A DNA stretch of 64,000 bases from Paenibacillus sp. CF384 (GCF_900106745.1 NZ_FNNV01000001.1:620001-684000); one strand, 5' to 3'. Positions 42,159 to 51,551 are shown, counted from the first letter of the stretch. The notes: generated by a model not told the origin, from the sequence alone. Program-made: numbers and translations.

Positions 42159-43083
42159 GCCCGCTGCCTCCTTCGATCAATCCGAGGAAGTACTCTTCCA
42201 GCGAACGCGACTTCTTGTTGAGCGACTCAACTCCGATATCATGCTGTACCAGCAGTCGATTCAGTTCCACAGGAGTTACTCCGGGGTCATAGATGCGAAT
42301 TGCTCCCTGCCCCATCACTTTATAGTTGGCAATAGCCAGCTTGTCTTCCAGAACAAGCACCGCCTGCTTGCTGTCCGTGACCGTTACTTCCACGTATTCA
42401 TTCTGCCTTTCTCTTACCCGCTCCATGGACACTTCTTCGATCAGCCGCCCATGATTGATTACGCCAATCGTATCCGCCAACTGCTCGATTTCCTGCAAAA
42501 TATGACTGGAGATCAGCAGCGTCATCCCATACTCCTTGCTGAGCATCCGAAACAGATCCCGCAGCTCCCTGATTCCGGACGGGTCCATGCCGTTAACCGG
42601 CTCATCGAGGATGAGCAGCTCCGGCTTCGTGCATATCGCACGGGCAATCCCGAGTCGCTGCTTCATGCCAAGCGAGAAATGTTTGACCGGCTTTCCCCGA
42701 TCCACATCGGATAATCCGGTCAGCTCCAGCGCGTTTGCGATCGCAGCTTTGTCATAATAGCCCATATACTCGCAGTGCAGCTCAAGATTGGCATGAGCAG
42801 ACAGGTGGTCATAGAAGATGGGATATTCAATAATGCTTCCCATCCGTTTCATCCATTCATAGGTCCCCGGTGTTTGCTTCTCGCCGAACAGCTCGATCTC
42901 GCCGCTTGTCGGCTGCACAAGTCCTGTCACCATACGCATGACGGTGGTTTTGCCGGCTCCGTTCGGTCCGAGAAAGCCATAGATTTCCCCTTGCTGCACG
43001 CTCATGTTTACGCCTGCGATGACTTCTTTCTTCTTGTAGGTCTTGGATAGCTGCTTCGTTTGCATGATCATGCCCATACCCAT
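42139..43083 (-). CDS. ABC transporter ATP-binding protein (BcrA type, module 2)
   Basis: 314 residues. Walker A GPNGAGKTT at about 39-47, Q-loop, signature SLGMKQRLGIA, Walker B LLILDEP and the H-loop SSH are all present. The extra C-terminal ~80 residues are typical of the BcrA/drug-resistance subfamily. ATG 43083 follows GGGGGG. Placed just after the histidine kinase, so it is probably regulated by the two-component system. Confidence 0.93.
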   Translation of the reverse strand: MGMGMIMQTKQLSKTYKKKEVIAGVNMSVQQGEIYGFLGPNGAGKTTVMRMVTGLVQPTSGEIELFGEKQTPGTYEWMKRMGSIIEYPIFYDHLSAHANLELHCEYMGYYDKAAIANALELTGLSDVDRGKPVKHFSLGMKQRLGIARAICTKPELLILDEPVNGMDPSGIRELRDLFRMLSKEYGMTLLISSHILQEIEQLADTIGVINHGRLIEEVSMERVRERQNEYVEVTVTDSKQAVLVLEDKLAIANYKVMGQGAIRIYDPGVTPVELNRLLVQHDIGVESLNKKSRSLEEYFLGLIEGGSGHVVEAD

Positions 43084-43097
43084 GCGTGCCCCCCTCG

Positions 43098-44048
43098 TTA
43101 GAAACGGAATTTCATAAACCGAATCGTGAACACCGTCTTCTCATTCGGCATACTCTTGAGCGAAATTTCCGCTTCCATCAGCTCCACAAGCCGTTTCGTA
43201 ATCGTTAAACCGAGACCGCTTCCTTGATGCGATTGATTTCTGGAATCCGACAGCGTATACAGCCGCTCGAAGATGCTCGCTTGATCTTGCTGCCGAATCC
43301 CTATTCCGCGATCCCATACCTCAATAAGCACGTGATCCCTTTGCTCAACTAACGCAATTCCGACTACTCCGCCATCATGACCGTACCGGATGGCATTGGA
43401 TAAGAGATTATGTAATACGCGTCCGATCGCGTCTTCATTGCCATAGACATAAATCGGCTCCTCCGGAATATCAGCTTCCACTTGCAGTCCCTGCGACTCA
43501 ATTTCCTCATAGTAGAACAGGATGCTGCTGCGACAGGAGCTGCTTAGGTTGATTTTGGACAACGGAACGGGTCGATCTCCGGATTCCAGTCTAGCCAGAT
43601 CGAAGAACTGATTCGTCAGATTGATAATATCGAGCGTTTTTTCATGAACCTTAAGGGAGAGTCTGCGCTGTTCGCCGGGATCATCCGCCAATGTCCCATG
43701 CGCCATCGTCTCGGTCAATCCAAGCACGACCGTCAGCGGTGTCTTCAAATCATGCGACATGTTGGCGATCATTTTCTTCAGCGCATTTTCCATCCGAATG
43801 TAGTCTGACTTTGTTTTCCGATTGGCATCAAGAAGCCGGTTAACGGCAGTAAGCAGCTCTTGAACCTGCTTTGCCTCCGTATGCCGAAGCACTTTCTCCG
43901 AGGAATCCTGATCTATAATGGCATTCAATTTGTACTGCACATAACGAAGATCATGAGTGATGGCCCTTCCACGCTTGAGCAGAATAAGAACAAGCACAAG
44001 AAGAAGGAGCACGAGCCCCGCCAGAACGAGAACAAGATCAAGCATCAT
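43098..44048 (-). CDS. Sensor histidine kinase
   Basis: 316 residues from ATG 44048, behind GGGGGAG and overlapping the response regulator end by 11 bases; the frame runs further upstream but inside the regulator gene. A single N-terminal helix (about 4-25) with almost no external domain makes it an intramembrane-sensing kinase, as in BceS-type systems. H box NMSHDLKTPL, N box NLLSNAIRYG and G boxes DRGIGI and GSGLGL are intact. It probably senses through a partner ABC transporter. Confidence 0.93.
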   Translation of the reverse strand: MMLDLVLVLAGLVLLLLVLVLILLKRGRAITHDLRYVQYKLNAIIDQDSSEKVLRHTEAKQVQELLTAVNRLLDANRKTKSDYIRMENALKKMIANMSHDLKTPLTVVLGLTETMAHGTLADDPGEQRRLSLKVHEKTLDIINLTNQFFDLARLESGDRPVPLSKINLSSSCRSSILFYYEEIESQGLQVEADIPEEPIYVYGNEDAIGRVLHNLLSNAIRYGHDGGVVGIALVEQRDHVLIEVWDRGIGIRQQDQASIFERLYTLSDSRNQSHQGSGLGLTITKRLVELMEAEISLKSMPNEKTVFTIRFMKFRF

Positions 44049-44754
44049 CCCGGAACTCCCCCATTTTGTAGCCGATCCCCCATACCGTCTTAATGTATTT
44101 CGGAGTGGCAGGCTCATCCTCGATCTTGTCCCGAAGGCGTGATATATGAACCTGGATCGCATTTACATCGTTCAAATAATCATCGTTCCACACCGCGCGG
44201 TAAATTTGTTCTTTGGAAAACGCACGCTTCGGATACGTCATTAACAGCTTCAGAATGAGTAGCTCTTTGGCAGTTAGATTAATGGGCTGATCGCGTTTCA
44301 TCGCCAGATGCTCCTCGGTATGCAGCGTTAGCTCATGAACGCGAAGCACATGTTGCTGAGGTGCGGTAACCGTTGCTGCACCAGCATACTGCGATGCCCT
44401 TCTAAGCGCTGCTTTCACCCTGGCAGTCAGTTCAATAAGCGAGAACGGCTTGGCCAAATAATCATCCGCTCCAAACCCGAGCCCGAGCGCCTTATCCACA
44501 TCGCTGTCTTTGGCGGAGAGAATCAAGACCGGTACGGTGCTGCTTGCCCGCACATAACGCAGTACTTCCATGCCGTCCACGCCAGGCAGCATCAGATCAA
44601 GCAAGATGAGCTGATACGTTTCCTGAGCCAGCAGCCGAAGCGCTGCTTCCCCATCTGCCGCATGGCTGAGGACAAAGCCTTCTTTGGACAAATGCCGCTG
44701 AACCATATCTGCTATCGCGTAATCATCCTCTATGAGTAAAAGTCGACTTTGCAT
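44038..44754 (-). CDS. OmpR-family response regulator
   Basis: 238 residues from ATG 44754 (AAGGTGG upstream). Receiver domain with acidic pocket EDD at 8-10 and phospho-acceptor Asp in LLDLMLPGVDG, then Lys in ILSAKD; winged helix in the C-terminal 100 residues (LTAKELLILKLL, DVNAIQVHISRLRDKI). Pairs with the overlapping kinase gene and likely controls the flanking ABC transporters. Confidence 0.94.
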   Translation of the reverse strand: MQSRLLLIEDDYAIADMVQRHLSKEGFVLSHAADGEAALRLLAQETYQLILLDLMLPGVDGMEVLRYVRASSTVPVLILSAKDSDVDKALGLGFGADDYLAKPFSLIELTARVKAALRRASQYAGAATVTAPQQHVLRVHELTLHTEEHLAMKRDQPINLTAKELLILKLLMTYPKRAFSKEQIYRAVWNDDYLNDVNAIQVHISRLRDKIEDEPATPKYIKTVWGIGYKMGEFRDDA

Positions 44755-44829
44755 GCTGCTACCACCTTGGCTATTAGTTGCTACCAGTATACCGTTTTCT
44801 GCCAATCCATGAACAGTCCGGTTGAATCG

Positions 44830-45612
44830 TCAGTTCGCGACATCCCGCTTCGCGAATACGACCCATGCGAAAACAGCGAATACGGCTGTATAGACTGCCA
44901 GAATAAGCAGCGAGAAGGTCAACGTCATATCGCTGAGGAAGGGTCTCCCCGCCGTGTACGAATACAAATCCAGATTGGCAAACAGCAGATATTGGGTCCA
45001 GCCGAATGATTTCAGCATATAGGCAAGCTGCGGTCCGCTCAGCAGGAAGAAGATCGATACGCCGATCGCGACTGCGCTTGAACGAAGAACGGAGGAGATC
45101 ATGAAAGCGAATGTCGCCATCACCACAAGCTCAATTCCGCCATAGACTGCTGCTTTGAACAAGTTACCCAGGACATCCCCTGCAGCATCTCCAGCTCCGA
45201 AACCGAACAATAAACCGCCAGTGATCAATGCTGCAACCAACATGACTCCTGCGAGCGAAAGTCCAAATAAGAGCATCGCTGCGTATTTCGCCAGTAAAAT
45301 TTGCGAACGACTATACGGTCGAATGAGCAGCAGCTTGATGGTACCGCCGGAGAATTCAGATGCGACAATGCCTGCCCCAACGATAATCGTACACAGGGTC
45401 ACAATATCCATGAGGTTCGGAATGGCCGTTAAGACCAGATCGAGAAACTCCCATGCATCCTTCACTTGAATATCGTGCTCACTCGAATAGAAACAAAGCA
45501 GTCCCGCTGCAATTGTCATCATGGGAACGAGTACAACCATGATCTTGGTCCCTATCCGCGTATAAAGCTTGTGCAGCTCGTTAACGAGCAGTTTGCGTAT
45601 TACTTGTTGCAT
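44830..45612 (-). CDS. ABC-2 type permease (module 1)
   Basis: 260 residues with six membrane helices; the RKLLVNELHKLYTRIGTKIM start and ASEFSGGTIKLLLIRPYSR loop are typical of BcrB/lantibiotic-immunity permeases. It overlaps its ATPase gene by 32 bases. Sequence differs clearly from the module 2 permease, so the two transporters are not a recent duplication. Confidence 0.9.
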   Translation of the reverse strand: MQQVIRKLLVNELHKLYTRIGTKIMVVLVPMMTIAAGLLCFYSSEHDIQVKDAWEFLDLVLTAIPNLMDIVTLCTIIVGAGIVASEFSGGTIKLLLIRPYSRSQILLAKYAAMLLFGLSLAGVMLVAALITGGLLFGFGAGDAAGDVLGNLFKAAVYGGIELVVMATFAFMISSVLRSSAVAIGVSIFFLLSGPQLAYMLKSFGWTQYLLFANLDLYSYTAGRPFLSDMTLTFSLLILAVYTAVFAVFAWVVFAKRDVAN

Positions 45613-46330
45613 GATTGTCGCCCTCCGTCAGCTGCATGTATTTCTCTTCTAAGGTTTGTGATTGGGTCAGATCCTCCAGCGCAAAGGTCGCATGCAATCG
45701 GCCATCCATCATGACGCCGAATCGATCACACAGCTGCTCCATCTCAGCGAGCAAATGCGACGAAACCATCACCGCGATGTCCTCTTCATGAGCAAGCTTA
45801 CGAACGAGTCCCCTCATCTCGCGGATACCCGCGGGATCAAGGCCGTTGGTCGGTTCATCGAGTATGAGAACGGCCGGCTTGTGCAGCAGCGCTTGCGCGA
45901 TGCCAAGTCGTTGGCGCATGCCGAGCGAATAGGTTTTCACTTTGTCTTGAATGCGAGAAGTAAGTCCCACCAGTGCAACAACCTCCTCGATTCGGCTTGG
46001 CGTGATCCCCTCACCCATGCGGGCATATTGCTTTAAATTTTGCAGCCCTGTGAGATGCTTATACAGCTCAGGGTTCTCCACGATTGCGCCGACATCCCGA
46101 ATCGCTTCCTTAAACTGACTTCGAATGCTGCTTCCGCCAATTCGGACATCTCCATCGCTCATTGCTATTAAGCCGACCATCATGCGAATCGTTGTCGTTT
46201 TGCCAGCTCCGTTGGGTCCGAGTAAACCAAACACCTCGCCGCGGTTTAGCTGAAAGTGAAGATGATGCACGATCGTTTTTCCGAAAATTTGCTTCGTTAG
46301 ATTATGGACCTCAACAATAGGTTCGCTCAT
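45581..46330 (-). CDS. ABC transporter ATP-binding protein (module 1)
   Basis: 249 residues. Walker A GPNGAGKTT, signature YSLGMRQRLGIA, Walker B LILDEPTNGLDPAG and SSHLLAEM H-loop intact. First gene of the six-gene operon ATPase1-permease1-regulator-kinase-ATPase2-permease2. Divergent from the methyltransferase; the spacer contains a small palindrome. Confidence 0.93.
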   Translation of the reverse strand: MSEPIVEVHNLTKQIFGKTIVHHLHFQLNRGEVFGLLGPNGAGKTTTIRMMVGLIAMSDGDVRIGGSSIRSQFKEAIRDVGAIVENPELYKHLTGLQNLKQYARMGEGITPSRIEEVVALVGLTSRIQDKVKTYSLGMRQRLGIAQALLHKPAVLILDEPTNGLDPAGIREMRGLVRKLAHEEDIAVMVSSHLLAEMEQLCDRFGVMMDGRLHATFALEDLTQSQTLEEKYMQLTEGDNHATSNTQTAR

Positions 46331-46406
46331 TGTGCAATCCCTCCATCACTCATTCAATGCTCTAATCGTAACGGAGAAACCATACCTGACCCTTTCCCAA
46401 ATCTTA

Positions 46407-46419
46407 CGAAAGTCTTTCG
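46407..46419. promoter_or_regulatory. Candidate operator in front of the ABC/two-component operon
   Basis: CGAAAG-T-CTTTCG, a 13-base palindrome in the 185-base divergent spacer between the ABC operon and the methyltransferase. It could be the response-regulator site, although it does not resemble the known BceR box. Low certainty. Confidence 0.3.
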
Positions 46420-46515
46420 AAATGCTCCGCAAACGGCTGTACGCAAACGAACCTATCACTCATACACTATCAGCAATATCAGATTAATCGTCCGTTCCAG
46501 AAGGAGTGTGAACGC

Positions 46516-47187
46516 TTGAAGCATCTGTCTCCGTCTGACCTCACATCCAGGTTCATACTGGAAAGTGATCCGTTTGCCAGCGAATTCGTCTTCCCGCTTC
46601 CGAGCTCCTGGTGGAGCCGACCTTATGAATATCAGTGGTGCTCTGCTTTTGCAGAAGCCGATGACATTGTGCTGGATGCCGCTTGCGGCATTTCGCACCC
46701 CTTTAAGTTTTACTTGGCACAGCATTGCAAACAAACCTATGCCTGCGATTGGGATCCGCTGATCTCCTCCTTTGACAACATCGTAGAAGGAGTCCGCACG
46801 GACATCAGCGAGGAGGCAGCCAAGTTAGTCGACTCGCAATTCCGCTCAAGAATCCATCTTCAGCAAGCAAGCCTAACCGAACTTCCCTACGGTGACCGCC
46901 TTTTTGACAAAATATTTTGCGTCTCTGTCATGGAGCATTTAAGCCCATCAGACGCGCTTCTCGCCATGCATGAATTTCATCGCACACTGAAAGATGACGG
47001 CCTAATTGTGATGACACTGGATTACCCGACTGTCGATTTTGCTTACTTTCAACTAATCATGATGCTGACAGGCTTAGAATTTGTCGGCTCTATCGATACG
47101 ACATTACCGGCCAATGTCTTATACACCGAGCAATGGGGCGGCCTAAGCTGCTTCCGCGTGTTGTTGAAGAAGCGAAGCGCATCGTAA
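46516..47187 (+). CDS. Class I SAM-dependent methyltransferase
   Basis: 223 residues beginning at TTG 46516 behind AAGGAG (9-base spacing). SAM-binding motif I is LDAACGISHPFKF, the acidic end of strand 2 is CDWD, and motif III is DKIFCVSVMEHL. UbiE/type 11-like; substrate unknown. It stands next to three glycosyltransferases on the other strand, which hints at glycan or peptide modification, but the link is only by position. Confidence 0.85.
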   Translation: MKHLSPSDLTSRFILESDPFASEFVFPLPSSWWSRPYEYQWCSAFAEADDIVLDAACGISHPFKFYLAQHCKQTYACDWDPLISSFDNIVEGVRTDISEEAAKLVDSQFRSRIHLQQASLTELPYGDRLFDKIFCVSVMEHLSPSDALLAMHEFHRTLKDDGLIVMTLDYPTVDFAYFQLIMMLTGLEFVGSIDTTLPANVLYTEQWGGLSCFRVLLKKRSAS

Positions 47188-47193
47188 GCACAA

Positions 47194-47234
47194 TAGGCGA
47201 CGCTTACCGCCATACACGCGGTGAACGTCGCCTA
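47194..47234. terminator. Bidirectional hairpin between methyltransferase and glycosyltransferase
   Basis: TAGGCGACGCTTACCGC pairs with GCGGTGAACGTCGCCTA (one mismatch) around a short loop, in the 60-base gap between convergent genes. The T run is weak. Confidence 0.7.
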
Positions 47235-47247
47235 AATTGTTGCCATG

Positions 47248-48588
47248 CTAACTCTTCAGCGCCTCTGCAAAGTAAGCTTTATTATACAAGATAGCAGGAT
47301 GATCCGGATGATAGGAATAGGCAATTTCATTGTGACGATTGCCAGCCTCCAGTAACCCCAGACGGTCATAGCATAAACTAAGCTGCAAATGAGGGAGCCA
47401 TGTGCAATAGGCGTTCCATCGTTCAAGCGGCATATCTTGTTCGCTCATGTCTGCGGCAGCCGTGTAAGCCTCAATCGCTAGCTGCCATTCCTTCCGTTCC
47501 ACATAAACAGCTCCGAGCTGACAATAACAGTCTGGCTGCGGAAGAACTCCGATTTCGAGTGCACGGCGCAGCGTCTTTACTTGATTCGCGGTATCCCCTA
47601 ATTTGCCCCAGCAATCCGCAAGACTCTTGGCTGCGCTTAACATCTGCTCGGGCGTTCCGAGCTTCTCATCCAAATAAGCTTCATATTGCACGCAAGCCAG
47701 ATCATAACATTCCTGCTGCTGCAGCCACTGTGCATTCCCCAATCGATCGCGAATCGTTCGATACCCATTTACCGCAAAAGCTTCCAACCCAGACAAATTA
47801 GCTTCTCGATAGATATGATAAGCCGGATAATGAGTATCTACATACAAAGGAAAACCCATGGCTGCTGCCCGGATACAGAAATGTCGATCTTCGCCCCAGA
47901 AATTAAGATTAGGGATCTTGGCAAATCGAAGCCCTGCGCTAAGTGCGTGCCGGCTGATCAACGTGCATGCGCCCAAACCACCTACCTCATATACCCCAGG
48001 TACCCAAAGTTGATCTATAAACTGCTGCGTGCGGGCCGTAATTTCAGTTGGCAGCAAATGTTCCTCTCGTTTCTTATCGTATAGGATGTATTCATCCGAC
48101 AACCACACCTGAGGAAGCTCCATCCCGCTTCGATCCCACTTCGTCCAGAAGACATTGGAGATCACATCTCGCTGTGCCAGGACAAGCTGTTCCAACGTGC
48201 CGGGATTCAGGACGAGGTCAGAATCGATCAGGAAGATATAGTCAAACTGCTGCTCGATCGCCTTTTGGATCATATAGTCCTTCATCTCTGCGACCTTCCA
48301 AATCAAATCTTCTTTCCAATAATGGGTATTCTCGTCCTTATGATAGAAATGAACTCGGGCGTCCGGGAAAGTGAGATTCGAGTAACGCAGCAGCTCGGTG
48401 TTCCCTGCCGTCTGTTGAAACTGCTGCAAAAGGTGGCTGGATGCCGGATCTTGGTTGTCGTCGATAAACAAATACGAAACGATGAGTTCGCTCTTCGCAA
48501 GTCCCATCAGCGATGCCAAGAACGGTTCCAAAATAGTCCTGACCTGATTGACGGGACTTGCGATCAGCACGCGCTTCTCACTCAACAA
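47248..48588 (-). CDS. Glycosyltransferase with C-terminal TPR-like region
   Basis: About 446 residues. The N-terminal half is a GT-A fold transferase (FLIDSDLVL gives the DxD metal site; WGEDRHFC follows). The C-terminal half is helical and TPR-like, ending YDRLGLLEAGNRHNEIAYSY and YNKAYF. The same ending is found in the first gene of the operon. I place the start at TTG 48588 because AAGGAG lies 7 bases upstream; an ATG at 48612 overlaps the previous gene with no site. Third gene of the operon. Acceptor unknown. Confidence 0.85.
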   Translation of the reverse strand: MLSEKRVLIASPVNQVRTILEPFLASLMGLAKSELIVSYLFIDDNQDPASSHLLQQFQQTAGNTELLRYSNLTFPDARVHFYHKDENTHYWKEDLIWKVAEMKDYMIQKAIEQQFDYIFLIDSDLVLNPGTLEQLVLAQRDVISNVFWTKWDRSGMELPQVWLSDEYILYDKKREEHLLPTEITARTQQFIDQLWVPGVYEVGGLGACTLISRHALSAGLRFAKIPNLNFWGEDRHFCIRAAAMGFPLYVDTHYPAYHIYREANLSGLEAFAVNGYRTIRDRLGNAQWLQQQECYDLACVQYEAYLDEKLGTPEQMLSAAKSLADCWGKLGDTANQVKTLRRALEIGVLPQPDCYCQLGAVYVERKEWQLAIEAYTAAADMSEQDMPLERWNAYCTWLPHLQLSLCYDRLGLLEAGNRHNEIAYSYHPDHPAILYNKAYFAEALKS

Positions 48589-48599
48589 AGTCACTCTCC

Positions 48600-49307
48600 T
48601 TAATCCATCCATTCCTTAAGCGGAGGTGCCTGGTCGAGAATGGAATCATATTGCTCTCTCCACCCATAACGGGCATCCGGATCAAGCTGCATATATCTGT
48701 TGTATTTGTGTTGTCGATCTTCCGGAGTTGCCCACCCGTAATGTTTCAACCTAGCCTCGTGGATGGCAAAAGGAAACTCGAGTACATTGAGAGGGAAGCG
48801 GCCACAGTGCTGCGGAGTTTCCTTCCATCGGTACTCAATATCCGGCCGATATCGGACCAGGAACGGACGATAGAAGAGATGTGCTTGCCAGTAGTTATCT
48901 TCCCTGTAATGCGTTTCACTCCACATATCGTATAAGCGGAAACCAAACGTATCGATCACATGCTGATTAACCATGGCCGGCACATCATCACGCATCTTCG
49001 TTTCGAAGATTTCATCAGCGTCCAGATTAAGGATCCACTCCGGATTCGTAGCCGCCGTTTCTTGCCATTGCCGTTTGCGAAGCTCGATTTCGTTGCTAAA
49101 CTCCGAACGTGGGTTGCTCACGATTCTGAGCGGTATACCTGCCAGCATTTCCATACAAATCGCAACGGTCTCATCGTCGCTGCAATCATCGATGATTACG
49201 GCTGCATCAATAAATTCGCGATGCTGCATGAGTGCTCTGCGAAGATAACGACCTGCTTCGTTTCGCACGACCATAGAGAGCGTTATTCGCCCCTGTCTCT
49301 CTGCCAC
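48600..49307 (-). CDS. Family 2 glycosyltransferase
   Basis: 235 residues. GT2 hallmarks: LSMVVRNEAGRYLRRAL at the N-terminus, VIIDDCSDDET and the metal-binding LNLDADE. It lacks the TPR tail of its two neighbours. The start is a GTG at 49307, with weak ribosome site, so coupling to the upstream gene (19 bases away) is likely. Middle gene of the three-glycosyltransferase operon. Confidence 0.87.
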   Translation of the reverse strand: MAERQGRITLSMVVRNEAGRYLRRALMQHREFIDAAVIIDDCSDDETVAICMEMLAGIPLRIVSNPRSEFSNEIELRKRQWQETAATNPEWILNLDADEIFETKMRDDVPAMVNQHVIDTFGFRLYDMWSETHYREDNYWQAHLFYRPFLVRYRPDIEYRWKETPQHCGRFPLNVLEFPFAIHEARLKHYGWATPEDRQHKYNRYMQLDPDARYGWREQYDSILDQAPPLKEWMD

Positions 49308-49326
49308 TTGCCACTACCCCCTTCGC

Positions 49327-50409
49327 TTATGACGTCCCACCGAGCTTGCGAACATCCTTAAAATAATCGCGGTTATACAATAAACTCGGATGCGTCGGAT
49401 TGTAACGCAGCGCAGTCTCATTATAGGTGTATGCGGCTTCATACTGCCCCAGCCTGTCATAACACAAACACAGCTGCAGATTCGGGAACCAAGTCGAGGT
49501 TGCGTTGTTCACCATTCCCATCGTCGCGGGCTGCGTTACTTCCGTTGCTTGGCGATACCAGTAAATCGCGGTTTCGTATTGCTTCTCCTCGAAGAAATAA
49601 GCGCCAAGCGCACAGGAAACATCAGGTCTTGGACGTTCGTATAGGAGCGCGCGAGTGAGGGAATGGAACTGCAGCTCCTTGTTGGCCAATCGTTGATAAC
49701 ACTCCGACATCTTGAGGCATGCTTGGATGTTGTCTTCGATCCATCCTTGGCCGGATTTCAACATCTTGTCATAATACACGACGGCCTCTGTATCCATGCG
49801 ATGGTCACGAAGCTCATTGGCATAGTAATACAAATCCCGAATGGAGAATTCCTCGCCGGCCTTCTGACGCTTCTGATAGATTTGCAGATTCCGATCGGTG
49901 TATGTTTTCTCTTTCTTATGCGTGATACAAACATCGCTATCCAGTACCGGCCCCCAAGCATTCAAATACTCATGAACAGGTCCAATCCACTGAAATTGGC
50001 AATCCCTTCGAACAAGTCGATTGCGCCTTAAACTGGACGTGACGTTGCCTGCATGATCAAATCCAAGATTGTAGGGCATCGTCACTCGGTCAACTGCGGT
50101 CGTTAGAACTTGCTTCAGCAGCTTGAAGCGAATTCGATCCCCTTCTTCAATGGTATCATCCGCATCCAGCCATAATATATAATCCTTCGTTGCGGTCTGA
50201 AAAGCGAAGTTACGCGCAGCAGCGAAGTCGTCTATCCAGCCAAAATCATAAATGTTATCCGTATATTTCCGAGCAATTTCTTTCGTTCGGTCCATTGAAC
50301 CGGTATCAATGATGTTAATCTCATCGACCATATCATGAATTGTTAATAGGCATCGTTCCAATGCCAGCTCTTCGTCACGCACGATCATGCACAGGCTTAT
50401 CGTAACCAT
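49327..50409 (-). CDS. Family 2 glycosyltransferase with TPR-like tail (SunS-like)
   Basis: 360 residues. The GT2 domain (ISLCMIVRDEELALERCL, IIDTGSMDRT, WLDADD) occupies the first ~220 residues, followed by TPR-like helices ending YDRLGQYEAAYTYNETALRY and YNRDYF. This plan is like SunS-type S-glycosyltransferases that modify bacteriocins, but also many wall or flagellar enzymes. No bacteriocin precursor is seen nearby. ATG 50409 follows GGGGAG. First gene of the operon, with a good promoter upstream. Confidence 0.88.
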   Translation of the reverse strand: MVTISLCMIVRDEELALERCLLTIHDMVDEINIIDTGSMDRTKEIARKYTDNIYDFGWIDDFAAARNFAFQTATKDYILWLDADDTIEEGDRIRFKLLKQVLTTAVDRVTMPYNLGFDHAGNVTSSLRRNRLVRRDCQFQWIGPVHEYLNAWGPVLDSDVCITHKKEKTYTDRNLQIYQKRQKAGEEFSIRDLYYYANELRDHRMDTEAVVYYDKMLKSGQGWIEDNIQACLKMSECYQRLANKELQFHSLTRALLYERPRPDVSCALGAYFFEEKQYETAIYWYRQATEVTQPATMGMVNNATSTWFPNLQLCLCYDRLGQYEAAYTYNETALRYNPTHPSLLYNRDYFKDVRKLGGTS

Positions 50410-50467
50410 TTCTCCCCGCTGCTTCCCCCTTTAATCCGTCCAAGGTAGCTTCTTCCATCCTTTCTTA

Positions 50468-50496
50468 TATCTATGCTTCTCTCCTGACAGTTGCAA
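50468..50496 (-). promoter_or_regulatory. Sigma-A promoter of the glycosyltransferase operon
   Basis: Minus strand TTGCAA (50496-50491), 17-base spacer, TAGATA (50473-50468), about 60 bases upstream of ATG 50409. Confidence 0.6.
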
Positions 50497-50515
50497 GGGC
50501 GTTCGTATGGTCATA

Positions 50516-50558
50516 TAAAAAGACACCTCGACCATCCATTAATAGGATTCGAGATGCC
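50516..50558 (-). terminator. Intrinsic terminator of the GNAT gene at 50575
   Basis: Minus-strand GGCATCTCGAATCC / GGATGGTCGAGGTGTC imperfect stem with a 7-base loop, followed by TTTTTATATG. Confidence 0.8.
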
Positions 50559-50574
50559 TTATGGCAAACTATAT

Positions 50575-51390
50575 TTAGTTCGGACTGAATCCGATATCCG
50601 AAATTTGGCCGTTTGGCAGGAAGCCGATGTTTCGATAGATCTTATTAGAGCTCGGATTACGCAAATCGGCATACAACATCGGAGTTAAATTCTCCTGCAA
50701 TAACTGCTCGGAGACGGCAGCGACAATCGCACTCGCATACCCTCTCTTCCGGTGTCGCAGCGGCGTGAATACCGCATTGATACGACCATGTCTCCGCGAA
50801 CGATGAGCAATATTAGCCATCGAAACCGCTTCGCCATCAACGCGCCACATATACAGCTTGCGCGTGTCGACCAACCCCCGGGCCGACTCCAGCTGGCTCT
50901 CCGGTTCCACTGTCCTTCCGTGTGCGTCCTCCATGAATCCGGCCAGATATTGCGCAATCACTTCAACATCCTGCAGCGTCGCGACGCTCGCATCCCCTCT
51001 CACATTCGAGGGCTTGTTCACCTGAGGACAATGATAAGCCTCCATCGTCATCTGAGTCGAGTGACGCAAGTTGTTCGCTCTTGAATATTCCACGGCAAAA
51101 GGATACGCCGTCTGCGGAGCACCGGATATGCCTGGCAGCGAGTGACCATCCAGATAATTAACCAGCCCTTGAAGCATCCGCTTCTCCTCATCCCCGGCGA
51201 GCGACCTTGCCATCCATAACCAGCCGTTCTGTCCCGGCGATTGCGCGAACAGCAGCTGACCATTATCGGATCGAAGGCATAAGGAATCTTCTATCTCTGT
51301 AATCCGATGAAGCAGATTGTACCGGACTTCATCGTGAATAAACGGAGCTGTCTCTAAATCATTATGAAGTTGACCCCATCGCACAAACAT
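50575..51390 (-). CDS. GNAT family N-acetyltransferase
   Basis: 271 residues. The GNAT domain occupies the C-terminal half, with the acetyl-CoA loop RHRKRGYAS near 213-221 and NPSSNKIYRNIGF as the last family motif. The N-terminal half is a poorly conserved extension of FR47-like proteins. Substrate unknown. Monocistronic with its own terminator. Confidence 0.87.
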   Translation of the reverse strand: MFVRWGQLHNDLETAPFIHDEVRYNLLHRITEIEDSLCLRSDNGQLLFAQSPGQNGWLWMARSLAGDEEKRMLQGLVNYLDGHSLPGISGAPQTAYPFAVEYSRANNLRHSTQMTMEAYHCPQVNKPSNVRGDASVATLQDVEVIAQYLAGFMEDAHGRTVEPESQLESARGLVDTRKLYMWRVDGEAVSMANIAHRSRRHGRINAVFTPLRHRKRGYASAIVAAVSEQLLQENLTPMLYADLRNPSSNKIYRNIGFLPNGQISDIGFSPN

Positions 51391-51551
51391 GTTTGACCTC
51401 CTTGACGAGATTAATGTTGCCGTATAGCGCGCAGCTTCCCATCTGTCAGAACACCGAACTTTCTGTTTGCTTTACCTACTACTTACATTCGTGCTTGAAT
51501 CTGACTTTTCCTTTGTCGTTGTCGCTTCTCTTTCCTGACCATCCAACACGA

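Noticed and set aside
51391-51551. Gene or RNA in the spacer between the GNAT and FtsH-like genes
   Set aside because: A pyrimidine-rich stretch with an open plus-strand frame, but no start signal, no family match and no stable structure apart from the terminator at 51552-51589.
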